NCBI RefSeq assembly: GCF_013626205.1
Contig: NZ_QHJE01000001.1
Location: 310,001-374,000, forward strand
Direction: 5' to 3'
DNA: 64,000 nucleotides
DNA from: Hyphomicrobium methylovorum
GTDB taxonomy: Bacteria; Pseudomonadota; Alphaproteobacteria; Rhizobiales; Hyphomicrobiaceae
Shown here: one piece after another, positions 50,746-58,881 of the stretch
Layout of the letters: each line of letters opens with the position of its first letter
How positions within the stretch are numbered: the first letter of the stretch is position 1
Position numbers and translations under genes: made by a program
Notes under the pieces: generated by a model
The model's database searches: none
Told to the model about the DNA's origin: nothing
What the model saw: the letters and a program-made list of their open reading frames with translations, nothing else

Positions 50746-51600
50746 TCAATCCGACTGGGCAATTTTGATTTCGACGTCGGCTGTCTGCATCGCCTTACGC
50801 AGCGCCGATTTCGGCGATTGATCGGTCACCAGCTGATCGATCTGGCTCCAGGCGGCGTAGCGCGCGGTAAACATCTGATTGAATTTGGAGGCATCGGCCA
50901 CGACCATGCTGCGGTTTGCGCGGCCAATCATGCCCGAATAGACGTCGGCCATTTCGATCATTGCATCGCTTGGGCCGTCGGGCGCGATACCGCTGGCGCC
51001 GAGAATTGCCCACTCCGCGCTGTACATTTCGAGGAAGCGCAGCGTCTGCGTTCCGTACACGGCCCCCTCGCCTGAATGATAGAATCCCGGTGTCATCAAC
51101 ACCTTGATCGTCGAGTTGGTGGCAAGTGCGCTCGCGATGGCGTGCGCATGGGTGATGACCGTAATGTTCTGCATGCCGGACGCCATGCGGCGCGCAACGT
51201 GGAGCGTGGTGGCGCCTGAGCCGAGCATGAAGACGCGCGCATCCCGGCATTCGAAAAACGCCGTGTTTGCGATGCGCGTGCGTTCTTCGATGAGCAGATT
51301 GTGCCGCTGCGCGGCTGCGGGTTCAGCGACCAGGCGAAGAATAGCGCCGCCATAAGTCCGGCTGATCAGCCCCCGTTCCGTCAGTTCATCGAGGTCACGC
51401 CGGATCGTCTCTGTCGTGACGCGAAGCATTTCAGCAAGCTCGCTCACCCGCAACGCCGGGTGGTCCGCCAGAAGAGAGACGATCTCCTTCTGGCGCACGG
51501 TCTTCTTACTTGTATCAGGCCTGACGTTGATATGAATGACCTGCACCCCAGCCGGATGTCTTACGCAGATTGGTGTCGTTGCGCCTTTCGCAAAGCGCAA
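50746..51600 (-). CDS. DeoR-family transcription regulator
   Basis: A 284-residue repressor. The N-terminal HTH is VSELAEMLRVTTETIRRDLDELTERG (residues 53-78), and the sugar-phosphate-sensing-like domain follows (LGSGATTLHVARRM, ANRSMVVADASKF). DeoR proteins usually respond to phosphorylated small molecules, which fits a kinase in the linked operon. The start is a TTG with GGAG seven bases upstream. It is convergent with the phospho-lyase gene, 23 bases apart. Confidence 0.85.
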   Translation of the reverse strand: MRFAKGATTPICVRHPAGVQVIHINVRPDTSKKTVRQKEIVSLLADHPALRVSELAEMLRVTTETIRRDLDELTERGLISRTYGGAILRLVAEPAAAQRHNLLIEERTRIANTAFFECRDARVFMLGSGATTLHVARRMASGMQNITVITHAHAIASALATNSTIKVLMTPGFYHSGEGAVYGTQTLRFLEMYSAEWAILGASGIAPDGPSDAMIEMADVYSGMIGRANRSMVVADASKFNQMFTARYAAWSQIDQLVTDQSPKSALRKAMQTADVEIKIAQSD

Positions 51601-51689
51601 CGACGAGCTCCAAATACACTCCTAGCGCCGACGCCGGTTCTCCGTCCATAGGTGAGCGTCGCTTATATCCGGCGAAGGCTAACTCAACC

Positions 51690-54600
51690 TCAAAACGCGG
51701 TCTGGGCGGGCGACGCGCCGGTTTCCTCGTTCAGTCTTGCAATCTCCTTTTCTCCGAACATCAGGAACAGCACGGGCGTAACAAAGGCGTCGAGCAGGAC
51801 TGCCGAAATCAACCCTCCGAAAATCGTCACCGCGACCGGGTGGAGGATTTCCTTGCCCGCTTCGTGCGCGCCTATCAGCAGCGGTATGAGCGCCATTCCT
51901 GCGGCAAGGGCCGTCATCAATACTGGCGTCAATCGTTCCAGGGTGCCGCGCACAACCATCTCGCGGCCAAACGGCTGGCCCTCCAACCTCACGAGATTTA
52001 TGTAGTGGCTGATCTTGAGGATACCGTTGCGTGTGGCAATGCCCGCGAGCGTAATGAAGCCAATGGCGCTCGCAACGGAGAACGGTTCATTTGCGATCCA
52101 GAGCGCGGCGACAGCGCCGATGAATGCCAACGGCACGTTTGCCATGACAATCAAAGCCAGTACCGCCGAGCGGTAGCGGGAATACAGCAGCAGAAAGATC
52201 ATCGCGAACGACGCTGCCGATAGCAGACCGATCAAGCGCGATGCCTCCTCCTGCGCCTGGAACTGCCCTTCGACGCGCGCAAAATAATCTTGCGGGAAGT
52301 CGAAGGTAGAAACGGCTTCGCGAATTTCTTCAACGATCTGGGCCATGTCTGAGCCGTTGGTGTTGGCAAAGACCGCAATGCGGCGTCGACCGTTTTCGCG
52401 CTGGATCTGGTTGGGACCATCCGTTTCAACGATATCTGCAACGGCGCCAAGCGGAACACGCCCGGCTGGGCTTTCTATCGGCATATCGGCCAACGCAACG
52501 GTATTGCGATTGGCATCGCTTATGCGAACGACGACGTCGAAGCGTTTCGACTGATCGACGATTTGCGACACGACCTGACCGTTCGAAAGCGTTGCCAGCG
52601 CTTCGGTGATCTTGCTCGGGTTCAGGCCATAAAGCGCCGCCTTGTCATAGTCGACGCGAACCTGGAGCTGCGGAATGCGCACTTGCTTCTCAGTCTGCAA
52701 ATCGACGACGCCTGGAATGGAGGCGAGCCGCGATTGAAGCCCCGCCGCGAGACGGCGCAGCGTGTCGTAATCCTCGCCGTAGATCTTCACCGCGATCTGC
52801 GCTTTCACGCCCGACAGCATGTGATCGATGCGGTGGGCAATAGGCTGACCGACCGTAACACTCGCCGGAAGCGCGGAGAGGCGCGTGCGAATATCGGAGA
52901 GAACATCCTCACGGCTGCGCTCGGATGTTTTCAAATCGACATCGAGTTCGCTGACGTGGACGCCCTCCGCATGCTCGTCGAGTTCGGCGCGCCCTGTGCG
53001 GCGGCCGACGGAGTGAACTTCGGGCACCGACGCCACGAGATTCTCGGCGATGCGGCCCACACGGTCAGACTCGGCAAGGGAAATACCGGGCTGCAGAGTC
53101 AGGCTGATAAGCGCCGTTCCTTCGTTGAAGGGCGGCAAGAATGCTCGCGGCAGCATGATGCCGGCAACGATTGCCATGGCGACCGCAACGATCGGCACTC
53201 CTATGACGAAAGCCGGACGTGCGAAACACCATTTGAGGCCAGCCTCCTGGGCACGTTTAAGAACGCGCACCAGCGCGGTGTCATGCTCCGTGAGCGATTT
53301 CATACGCGGCAGAAGCCAATATGAAAGTACGGGCGTGACGGTCAGCGATACGACGAGGCTCGCGATAATCGAGACAATGAAGGCAATCCCGAGCGGCGCG
53401 AACAGCCGCCCTTCTATTCCCGACAGCGCGAACACCGGCAGAAACACGAGCACGATAATCATCGTCGCGTACAAGATGCCGGAACGCACTTCCATTGAAG
53501 CCGACGCGACGACCTCTTCTAGCGAGCGTTTGTCATTTGCGCCCGCTTTCCGGTGGAGACCGAGACGCCGATAAATATTCTCCACGTCAACAACCGCGTC
53601 ATCGACCAATGCGCCGATGGCGATCGCCAATCCGCCCAACGTCATCGTGTTGATCGAAAGGCCCATGAGGCTAAACACGACAAACGTCGTCAACACCGAG
53701 AGTGGAATCGCCATCAGCGATATGAATGTCGTCTGCCAGTTGAGCAGGAAGATGAACAGAACGATCGCGACGCAGACGAGTGCTTCGACGAGCACGCGCT
53801 TGACGTTCGCAATCGACGTTTCGATGAAGGTCGCCTGCCGGAACTGTACAGTTGTAGCCGTCACGCCTTCCGGCATGATGCCCTGAAGCTCCGGCAGCAT
53901 CGTTTCGATCCGCTTCGTGATCGCGACGGTGTCGGCGCCTGGCTGCTTCTGCACAGCGAGGATGACGGCCGGCTTGCCGCCGAGTCCTGCATCACCACGC
54001 TTCGTGCGTGCCGCAAAATCTACGTCCGCCACCTGATCGAGCGTGATCGGCTGACCGTCATGGTAAGCCACGACGAGTTTCTGAAGATCCTGGATCTTTG
54101 TCGTGCGGCCGATGTTGCGAATGAGATATTCGCGCGACGAGAGGTCGACGAATCCGCCACCGGTGTTGACGCCGAACTGGCGCAACGCCGATTGCACCGT
54201 CTCGAACGCGACATCCATCGTCGCCATTCGGCGCGGGTCGGGCACGACGCGGTACTGGCGCACCTCGCCGCCGATCGGGATGACCTGCGAGACGCCCGGC
54301 ACCGTCAGAAGCTGCGGCCGCATCGTGAAATCCGCTAACTCCCGCAGCGTCATCGGATTGACGCTCGTTCCCGACATAGCGATCAACATGATCTCGCCCA
54401 TCACCGACGAGATCGGGCCCATCTGCGCGGATACGTTGGAGGGAAGCTGCTCGCGAACGAGGCGAAGCCGTTCCGAAACTTCCTGGCGCGCGCGATAGAT
54501 TTCAACCGACCAATCGAATTCGACATAGACGATTGAAAGACCGACGCCGGAGACCGAGCGAACGCGTGTTACGCCCGCCATGCCGTTCATGGCGGTTTCA

Positions 54601-54806
54601 ATCGGATAGGTGACGAGTTGCTCCACCTCTTCGGGAGCAAAGCCCTCGATCTCCGATATCAGCGTAACTGTCGGGCGGTTGAGATCGGGGAATACGTCAA
54701 CGCTGAGCTGACGGAGACTGTAGAGCCCGTAAGTCGCGATCGCCAACGCGCCGACGAGAATGAACAGGCGATGACGGAGACTGGCGCGAATGATTGCATC
54801 AAACAT
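51690..54806 (-). CDS. HME-RND metal efflux pump, third copy
   Basis: A 1038-residue RND transporter of the heavy-metal group. The TM4 motif is VDDAVVDVEN (401-410), the variant with two Asp and Val-Asp seen in a subgroup distinct from CzcA (VDGAVIITEN) and CusA (IDAAIVMIEN). The CusA methionine triplet is not conserved, so Cu/Ag is unlikely; Ni, Co or Zn are possible. GAGG precedes the ATG at 54806; the frame to 54818 uses a GTG. It is coupled to the upstream adaptor gene. No outer-membrane channel gene is adjacent. Confidence 0.88.
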   Translation of the reverse strand: MFDAIIRASLRHRLFILVGALAIATYGLYSLRQLSVDVFPDLNRPTVTLISEIEGFAPEEVEQLVTYPIETAMNGMAGVTRVRSVSGVGLSIVYVEFDWSVEIYRARQEVSERLRLVREQLPSNVSAQMGPISSVMGEIMLIAMSGTSVNPMTLRELADFTMRPQLLTVPGVSQVIPIGGEVRQYRVVPDPRRMATMDVAFETVQSALRQFGVNTGGGFVDLSSREYLIRNIGRTTKIQDLQKLVVAYHDGQPITLDQVADVDFAARTKRGDAGLGGKPAVILAVQKQPGADTVAITKRIETMLPELQGIMPEGVTATTVQFRQATFIETSIANVKRVLVEALVCVAIVLFIFLLNWQTTFISLMAIPLSVLTTFVVFSLMGLSINTMTLGGLAIAIGALVDDAVVDVENIYRRLGLHRKAGANDKRSLEEVVASASMEVRSGILYATMIIVLVFLPVFALSGIEGRLFAPLGIAFIVSIIASLVVSLTVTPVLSYWLLPRMKSLTEHDTALVRVLKRAQEAGLKWCFARPAFVIGVPIVAVAMAIVAGIMLPRAFLPPFNEGTALISLTLQPGISLAESDRVGRIAENLVASVPEVHSVGRRTGRAELDEHAEGVHVSELDVDLKTSERSREDVLSDIRTRLSALPASVTVGQPIAHRIDHMLSGVKAQIAVKIYGEDYDTLRRLAAGLQSRLASIPGVVDLQTEKQVRIPQLQVRVDYDKAALYGLNPSKITEALATLSNGQVVSQIVDQSKRFDVVVRISDANRNTVALADMPIESPAGRVPLGAVADIVETDGPNQIQRENGRRRIAVFANTNGSDMAQIVEEIREAVSTFDFPQDYFARVEGQFQAQEEASRLIGLLSAASFAMIFLLLYSRYRSAVLALIVMANVPLAFIGAVAALWIANEPFSVASAIGFITLAGIATRNGILKISHYINLVRLEGQPFGREMVVRGTLERLTPVLMTALAAGMALIPLLIGAHEAGKEILHPVAVTIFGGLISAVLLDAFVTPVLFLMFGEKEIARLNEETGASPAQTAF

Positions 54807-54814
54807 GATCTGCC

Positions 54815-56659
54815 TCACCGCACCTGATTGATGAATTCGGCGCCTTGGACGGCGACACGATCGCCATCTTCGAGACCGGCGACGACAAGGACGCGCGTTC
54901 CGTCCAGCGGAAGTGTGCGAACCGGGACGGGCCGGAAGACCTCGGCTCCCGTCTTGACCCAGACCTGCAATAATCCGCTGGTTCCGCGCACGACCGCGTC
55001 GGACGGAACGACAACGCCCTCCACGGCCTCGCCCTGTTCGACAAAGACTTTGACGGCGGAACCGATGATCAGGCCTTCGTGGATTTCATCGACCTTGAAC
55101 TGCAACGACAATGATTGCTGACGCAGCGACGGTGCACGCCCAATGTAGGACAGCTTGATCGTGTGGCCATCCGGATCGACGGCGTGCGCGTTCGATATTT
55201 CGGGCGACGGGTGCGCCGAGACGCCGATCGCTTCGATCCATAGTTTGTTGGGATCGACGATTTCGAAGAGCGTATCGCGCGTGGTCACGACCTGTCCGGC
55301 GCGCACGTTGGCGACGGAGATGACGCCATCAACGGGCGCTTTCAGCTCAATGCGCTCAGCATCCTTTGGCGCGAGAACGCGCTGCTGTTCACGCAAGGCT
55401 TCGAGTTCGGCACGCGTGTCGTCGATGTCCTTCTGCGGAACGACACCGGAGATACGCGTTAAGCGCGCAAGCTTCTGTTCCGCGATGCGCAGCTTGCCGA
55501 CAACTTCTGCCGTCAATTGCTGCATAGTTCCGAGATCGGCAATGGGAATATTCGGATAGAGCAGCGCGAGAACATCGCCGGCTTTGACGTGTTCGCCGAT
55601 GTGTGAAATGCCGCGTTGGGTGAGTTCGATGCGGCCGTCCATCGGTGCCTGTACCTGACCGAATGACGACGGATCGGGCACCACCTTGCCGATCAGTTCA
55701 CGGGTCTCTCGCGCCTTTTCGATGACTGCAACGCGCGTGCGAATGTTTAGCAGACGCTGCGAGGGCTTCGGCATGAAGACGTCGCCATCCGAAAGTGCGT
55801 GAGGCCCCACGCCGAGAAGCGGCGGCATTTTCGTCGTGCTTGACTCGTCATGGTGATGATCGTGGCTGTGGCTGGTGCCCTCGCCGTGGTTGTGATCATC
55901 GTGGCTGTGGCCGTCACCTTCAGTGTGTTTGTGGTCGTCGTGGCTGTGGGTGGCGCCTTCGGTGTGCTTGTGATCGTCGTGATTGTGGCCGTCGCCCTCA
56001 GTGTGTTTGTGATCATCGTGGCTGTGGGTGGCGCCGCCCTCGGTGTGTTTGTGACCATCGTTGGGTTCTGCTTTGGCGGGCGTGTTATTCGCAGCCAGGA
56101 TGCAGAAGCCAATCAGGAGCGCCAGTCGCGCCGGGCGAAATGCGAAGGCGACGACAAATCCGATGACTGCAGCAAATCCCAGCGCTAACCAGGCAATCGG
56201 GCTTTCGAACAGATCACTGAGCGCATGCGCGTGCCCGGCGTCCGCATCTTCGGCTGGTGCCGGAATTTCGAGCTTACCGTCGAGGGAAACCGTCTTCCCG
56301 TCGTGTGTAATCGTAAATTTGACCGCCTTGGTGCCGGGTGCTTCGGCCCAATGCGCTTCGGCCATATAGGTGCCTTGGCCCGCGGGCCGAGCCGCTGCGG
56401 TTTCGCCTCCGTCTGCGACGACGCTGATCGTCGCGCCGTCGATAGGCTCGTTGGTGTCCGATTTGTCGAGATAGATCGTTAAATCGTGGCCCGCGGAAAC
56501 AGCTACAAGCTCCAGACCGTCTCCGGTCACTTCCATACGCGGAAGCTGCACGGCTGCTGGCGCGTTCGCTTTCTGATCTTCGTGGTCGTGACCCTCGTGC
56601 GCGGCGAGCGGCGCAGCGAAGGCAAACAGGCAAAGTACAATCGTGAGAAGTCGTGGCAT
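54815..56659 (-). CDS. RND adaptor with fused N-terminal domain and His repeats
   Basis: A 614-residue adaptor with an unusual build: a signal peptide (1-20), HEGHDHE, a beta domain (25-140), two membrane spans (153-174, 178-192), about five tandem His-rich repeats of 13-14 residues (202-270, based on DHKHTEG and HSHDD), then a standard membrane-fusion body (from 285: VQAPMDGRIELTQRG, coiled coil, APVDGVISVANVRAG). The repeats should bind metal. The ATG at 56659 has AGGA upstream; the frame continues to 56755. It pairs with the pump gene it overlaps. Confidence 0.8.
   Translation of the reverse strand: MPRLLTIVLCLFAFAAPLAAHEGHDHEDQKANAPAAVQLPRMEVTGDGLELVAVSAGHDLTIYLDKSDTNEPIDGATISVVADGGETAAARPAGQGTYMAEAHWAEAPGTKAVKFTITHDGKTVSLDGKLEIPAPAEDADAGHAHALSDLFESPIAWLALGFAAVIGFVVAFAFRPARLALLIGFCILAANNTPAKAEPNDGHKHTEGGATHSHDDHKHTEGDGHNHDDHKHTEGATHSHDDHKHTEGDGHSHDDHNHGEGTSHSHDHHHDESSTTKMPPLLGVGPHALSDGDVFMPKPSQRLLNIRTRVAVIEKARETRELIGKVVPDPSSFGQVQAPMDGRIELTQRGISHIGEHVKAGDVLALLYPNIPIADLGTMQQLTAEVVGKLRIAEQKLARLTRISGVVPQKDIDDTRAELEALREQQRVLAPKDAERIELKAPVDGVISVANVRAGQVVTTRDTLFEIVDPNKLWIEAIGVSAHPSPEISNAHAVDPDGHTIKLSYIGRAPSLRQQSLSLQFKVDEIHEGLIIGSAVKVFVEQGEAVEGVVVPSDAVVRGTSGLLQVWVKTGAEVFRPVPVRTLPLDGTRVLVVAGLEDGDRVAVQGAEFINQVR
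55850..56056 (-). repeat. tandem repeats coding His-rich segment
   Basis: About five repeats of 39-42 bases, in frame within the adaptor gene. Units code for DHKHTEG-x(2-3)-H-(S/N)-HD, with variants GGAT, DG and AT. Near-identity of neighbouring units suggests recent expansion, and copy number may vary between strains. Confidence 0.7.
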
Positions 56660-56775
56660 GGCGTGCCGTCCTGATATTCGAAGCATCGGGGTGGACCGGC
56701 GAGTCGCGACGCATATGCGCCGCCGAGACCGTTGAAGGTCCGACGATGACTGCACGCCACGTGGCGTGCATCAAA

Positions 56776-57228
56776 TCAGGCGATGGTTTTTGGAGGCCGC
56801 AGCAGAGGCTGGGTTAGTTCGCCATAGGGCAGCGCAGCGGCGCGTTTGCTCGGCGTAGACGTGAGCACCGGTGTTTGGGGACCCGAATTGAACGCCGTTA
56901 GAATAGCGACTGAAGCGCAGCAATGAGCATGGGCTTGGCAGCATCCGAAATCGATGCCGTTGTGCTGGTCGCCATGCTGGTCGAGCGCGTCCTGTGCAGC
57001 AGCCACCCACGCCGACGCGGTGACAACTTCCTGCCGGTGCGTGTTTTGCTCGCTCGTCTGCTGGATGTCGTGAGCGTGCGAGTGAACGGCCGCATGCAAT
57101 ATGGGCAGCCCGGCGCCGCCGAACAGCGGCACCAGGAACAGTACGGCAATCAAAACCTGTTGGACTGTTCTCTTCACGTGCAGAGCCAAACAACCTTCAG
57201 TCTGAATCGTCAAGAGGCACGGACACAT
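56776..57228 (-). CDS. exported His/Cys protein, DUF2946-like
   Basis: A 150-residue protein; a GTG at 57177 would give a cleaner signal peptide (VKRTVQQVLIAVLFLVPLFG). The mature part has HAAVHSHAHD, a His-rich middle and GCCQAHAHCC, ending QPLLRPPK. The Cys/His cluster and the C-terminal RPP motif resemble the gene at 16345-15977. It precedes the His-repeat adaptor and probably handles the same metal, possibly as a sensor-like inhibitor in the manner of CzcI. Confidence 0.5.
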   Translation of the reverse strand: MCPCLLTIQTEGCLALHVKRTVQQVLIAVLFLVPLFGGAGLPILHAAVHSHAHDIQQTSEQNTHRQEVVTASAWVAAAQDALDQHGDQHNGIDFGCCQAHAHCCASVAILTAFNSGPQTPVLTSTPSKRAAALPYGELTQPLLRPPKTIA

Positions 57229-57235
57229 TCCTGCC

Positions 57236-57532
57236 TTAACCTCCCGCCAGAGCGCCGACGATCAGGAACGGCTGCGCGCCGGTTGCCACAGCATCGGGCA
57301 GCGGCCCGTCGGCGGGGGTGTGCGAGAAATCCTGTTGGCAGGCGAAGAACCTTAAGAACGCGCGGCGCCGCTTCGTCTCATGGTCGCGGATGGCGCCGCG
57401 TAGCATCGGATAGGCCTGTTCCAGTGCGTCGAGAACGGAAGACGGCGTCACCGGCCCGTCAATAACGAGTGTCACCTCGCCGTTGACGTTGGCGTGCATC
57501 TTGAGGTGGGCCGGCAGAACGACGCGGATCAT
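57236..57532 (-). CDS. MoaD/ThiS-like small protein
   Basis: A 98-residue protein with a ubiquitin-like pattern: [14 protein letters not shown] at the start, [20 protein letters not shown] in the helix region, and a C-terminal Gly-Gly (LIVGALAGG). The GG end is required for adenylation and sulphur loading in MoaD/ThiS proteins. It overlaps the beta-propeller gene by four bases, not a molybdopterin or thiamine gene, so its use is likely different. Similar pairs occur elsewhere to my recollection, with unknown function. Confidence 0.7.
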   Translation of the reverse strand: MIRVVLPAHLKMHANVNGEVTLVIDGPVTPSSVLDALEQAYPMLRGAIRDHETKRRRAFLRFFACQQDFSHTPADGPLPDAVATGAQPFLIVGALAGG

Positions 57533-58644
57533 GGCAGGGTTTGAACCTCGACGGAGAGGACGGGTGGCAGATCGCGCACGATTGCCGACCACGTGTCGCC
57601 GGAATCGGCGGACGCATAAACCTGTCCGCCGGTCGTTCCGAAATAGACGCCGCACGAGTCCATCTTGTCGACGGCCATCGCGTCTCGCAAAACGTTCACA
57701 TAGCAGTTCGATTGCGGAAGCCCGTTCGTGAGCGCTTCCCACTCGTGACCACCCGAGCGGCTGCGCCAGACGCGCAGCTGACCGTCCGGCGGGAAGTGTT
57801 CGGAATCGCTTTTGATCGGGACGACGTAGATCGTTTCGGGTTCGTGGGCGTGGACGTCAATTGCGAAGCCGAAATCCGTCGGCAGATTGCCGCTCACCTC
57901 GTGCCAAGTGTCGCCAGAGTCGTCGGAGCGCATCACGTCCCAATGCTTTTGCATGAAGAGGACGTTCGGTCGCGACGCGTGCATGGCGAGGCGATGAACG
58001 CAGTGGCCGACTTCTGCTTTGGGATCGGGGATGTACTCGGAATGGAGGCCCTTGTTTATGGGACGCCACGTTTTGCCTGCATCGTCCGTTCGGAACGCGC
58101 CTGCTGCCGAAATGGCAACGAACATTCGCTTATCGTCGCTCGGGTCGAGAAGAATGGTGTGCAAGCACATGCCGCCGGCGCCTGGCATCCAATGGTCTCC
58201 CGAACCATGCCCGCGCAAACCTTCCAGCTCCTCCCAGGATCGGCCGCCGTCACGAGACTGAAACAGAGCGGCGTCTTCGACGCCTGCATAGACGGTGTCA
58301 GGATCTTTCGCTGACGGTTCGAGATGCCAGACGCGCTTGAACTCCCAGGGGTGAGGCGTTCCATCGTACCATTGATGTGTGCCTGGGACGCCTTTGTAGG
58401 CGAAGCTGTTGTCGACAGCCTCCCAAGTTTTTCCGCCATCGTTCGAGCGTTGGATCTGCTGTCCGAACCAGCTGCTCGATTGCGAGGCATAGATGCGATC
58501 GGGATCGGCGGGAGAGCCGTGCAGATGATACATTTCCCAGCCCGCAAAGAACGGACCGTCCACACTCCACGATCTGCGATTTCCGTCGGACCGCAGAATG
58601 AAGGCGCCTTTGCGCGTTCCGACCAGCACACGTACGCTGCCCAT
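57529..58644 (-). CDS. Asp-box beta-propeller protein (sialidase-like fold)
   Basis: A 371-residue protein with six Asp-box motifs spaced around the chain: [40 protein letters not shown] and SADSGDTW. These mark blades of a BNR/YCF48-like propeller. No signal peptide is seen, so it is probably cytoplasmic and not a true sialidase. GGAGAG precedes the ATG at 58644. It is translationally coupled to the MoaD-like gene. Confidence 0.75.
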   Translation of the reverse strand: MGSVRVLVGTRKGAFILRSDGNRRSWSVDGPFFAGWEMYHLHGSPADPDRIYASQSSSWFGQQIQRSNDGGKTWEAVDNSFAYKGVPGTHQWYDGTPHPWEFKRVWHLEPSAKDPDTVYAGVEDAALFQSRDGGRSWEELEGLRGHGSGDHWMPGAGGMCLHTILLDPSDDKRMFVAISAAGAFRTDDAGKTWRPINKGLHSEYIPDPKAEVGHCVHRLAMHASRPNVLFMQKHWDVMRSDDSGDTWHEVSGNLPTDFGFAIDVHAHEPETIYVVPIKSDSEHFPPDGQLRVWRSRSGGHEWEALTNGLPQSNCYVNVLRDAMAVDKMDSCGVYFGTTGGQVYASADSGDTWSAIVRDLPPVLSVEVQTLP

Positions 58645-58881
58645 GCTGTCTCTCCCTGGCGATTGCTTCCATTACAGAACCAGGACGAACGGGCGCGCTC
58701 GTTCCCGACATGATCGAGAGAAATAATTTGCCGGATTGAAAGGCGTAAGCAAGGCTCATCGAACGCGAGATGTAAGATACCGGGCAAGCTTATGCCACTT
58801 GCCTGCTTTGTATTGCTGTTCAATGGGTTATCGAGCAGCGGCCAGACTGTAACCGTGCCCGCCGCTTTGGCTCAGTACGCT

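Noticed and set aside
55850-56056. Repeat array considered as CRISPR
   Set aside because: Repeats are directly adjacent, in frame and code for His-rich peptides; there are no unique spacers.
57529-58644. True sialidase
   Set aside because: Asp-boxes are present but no signal peptide or catalytic Arg triad was identified; the fold alone does not prove sialidase activity.
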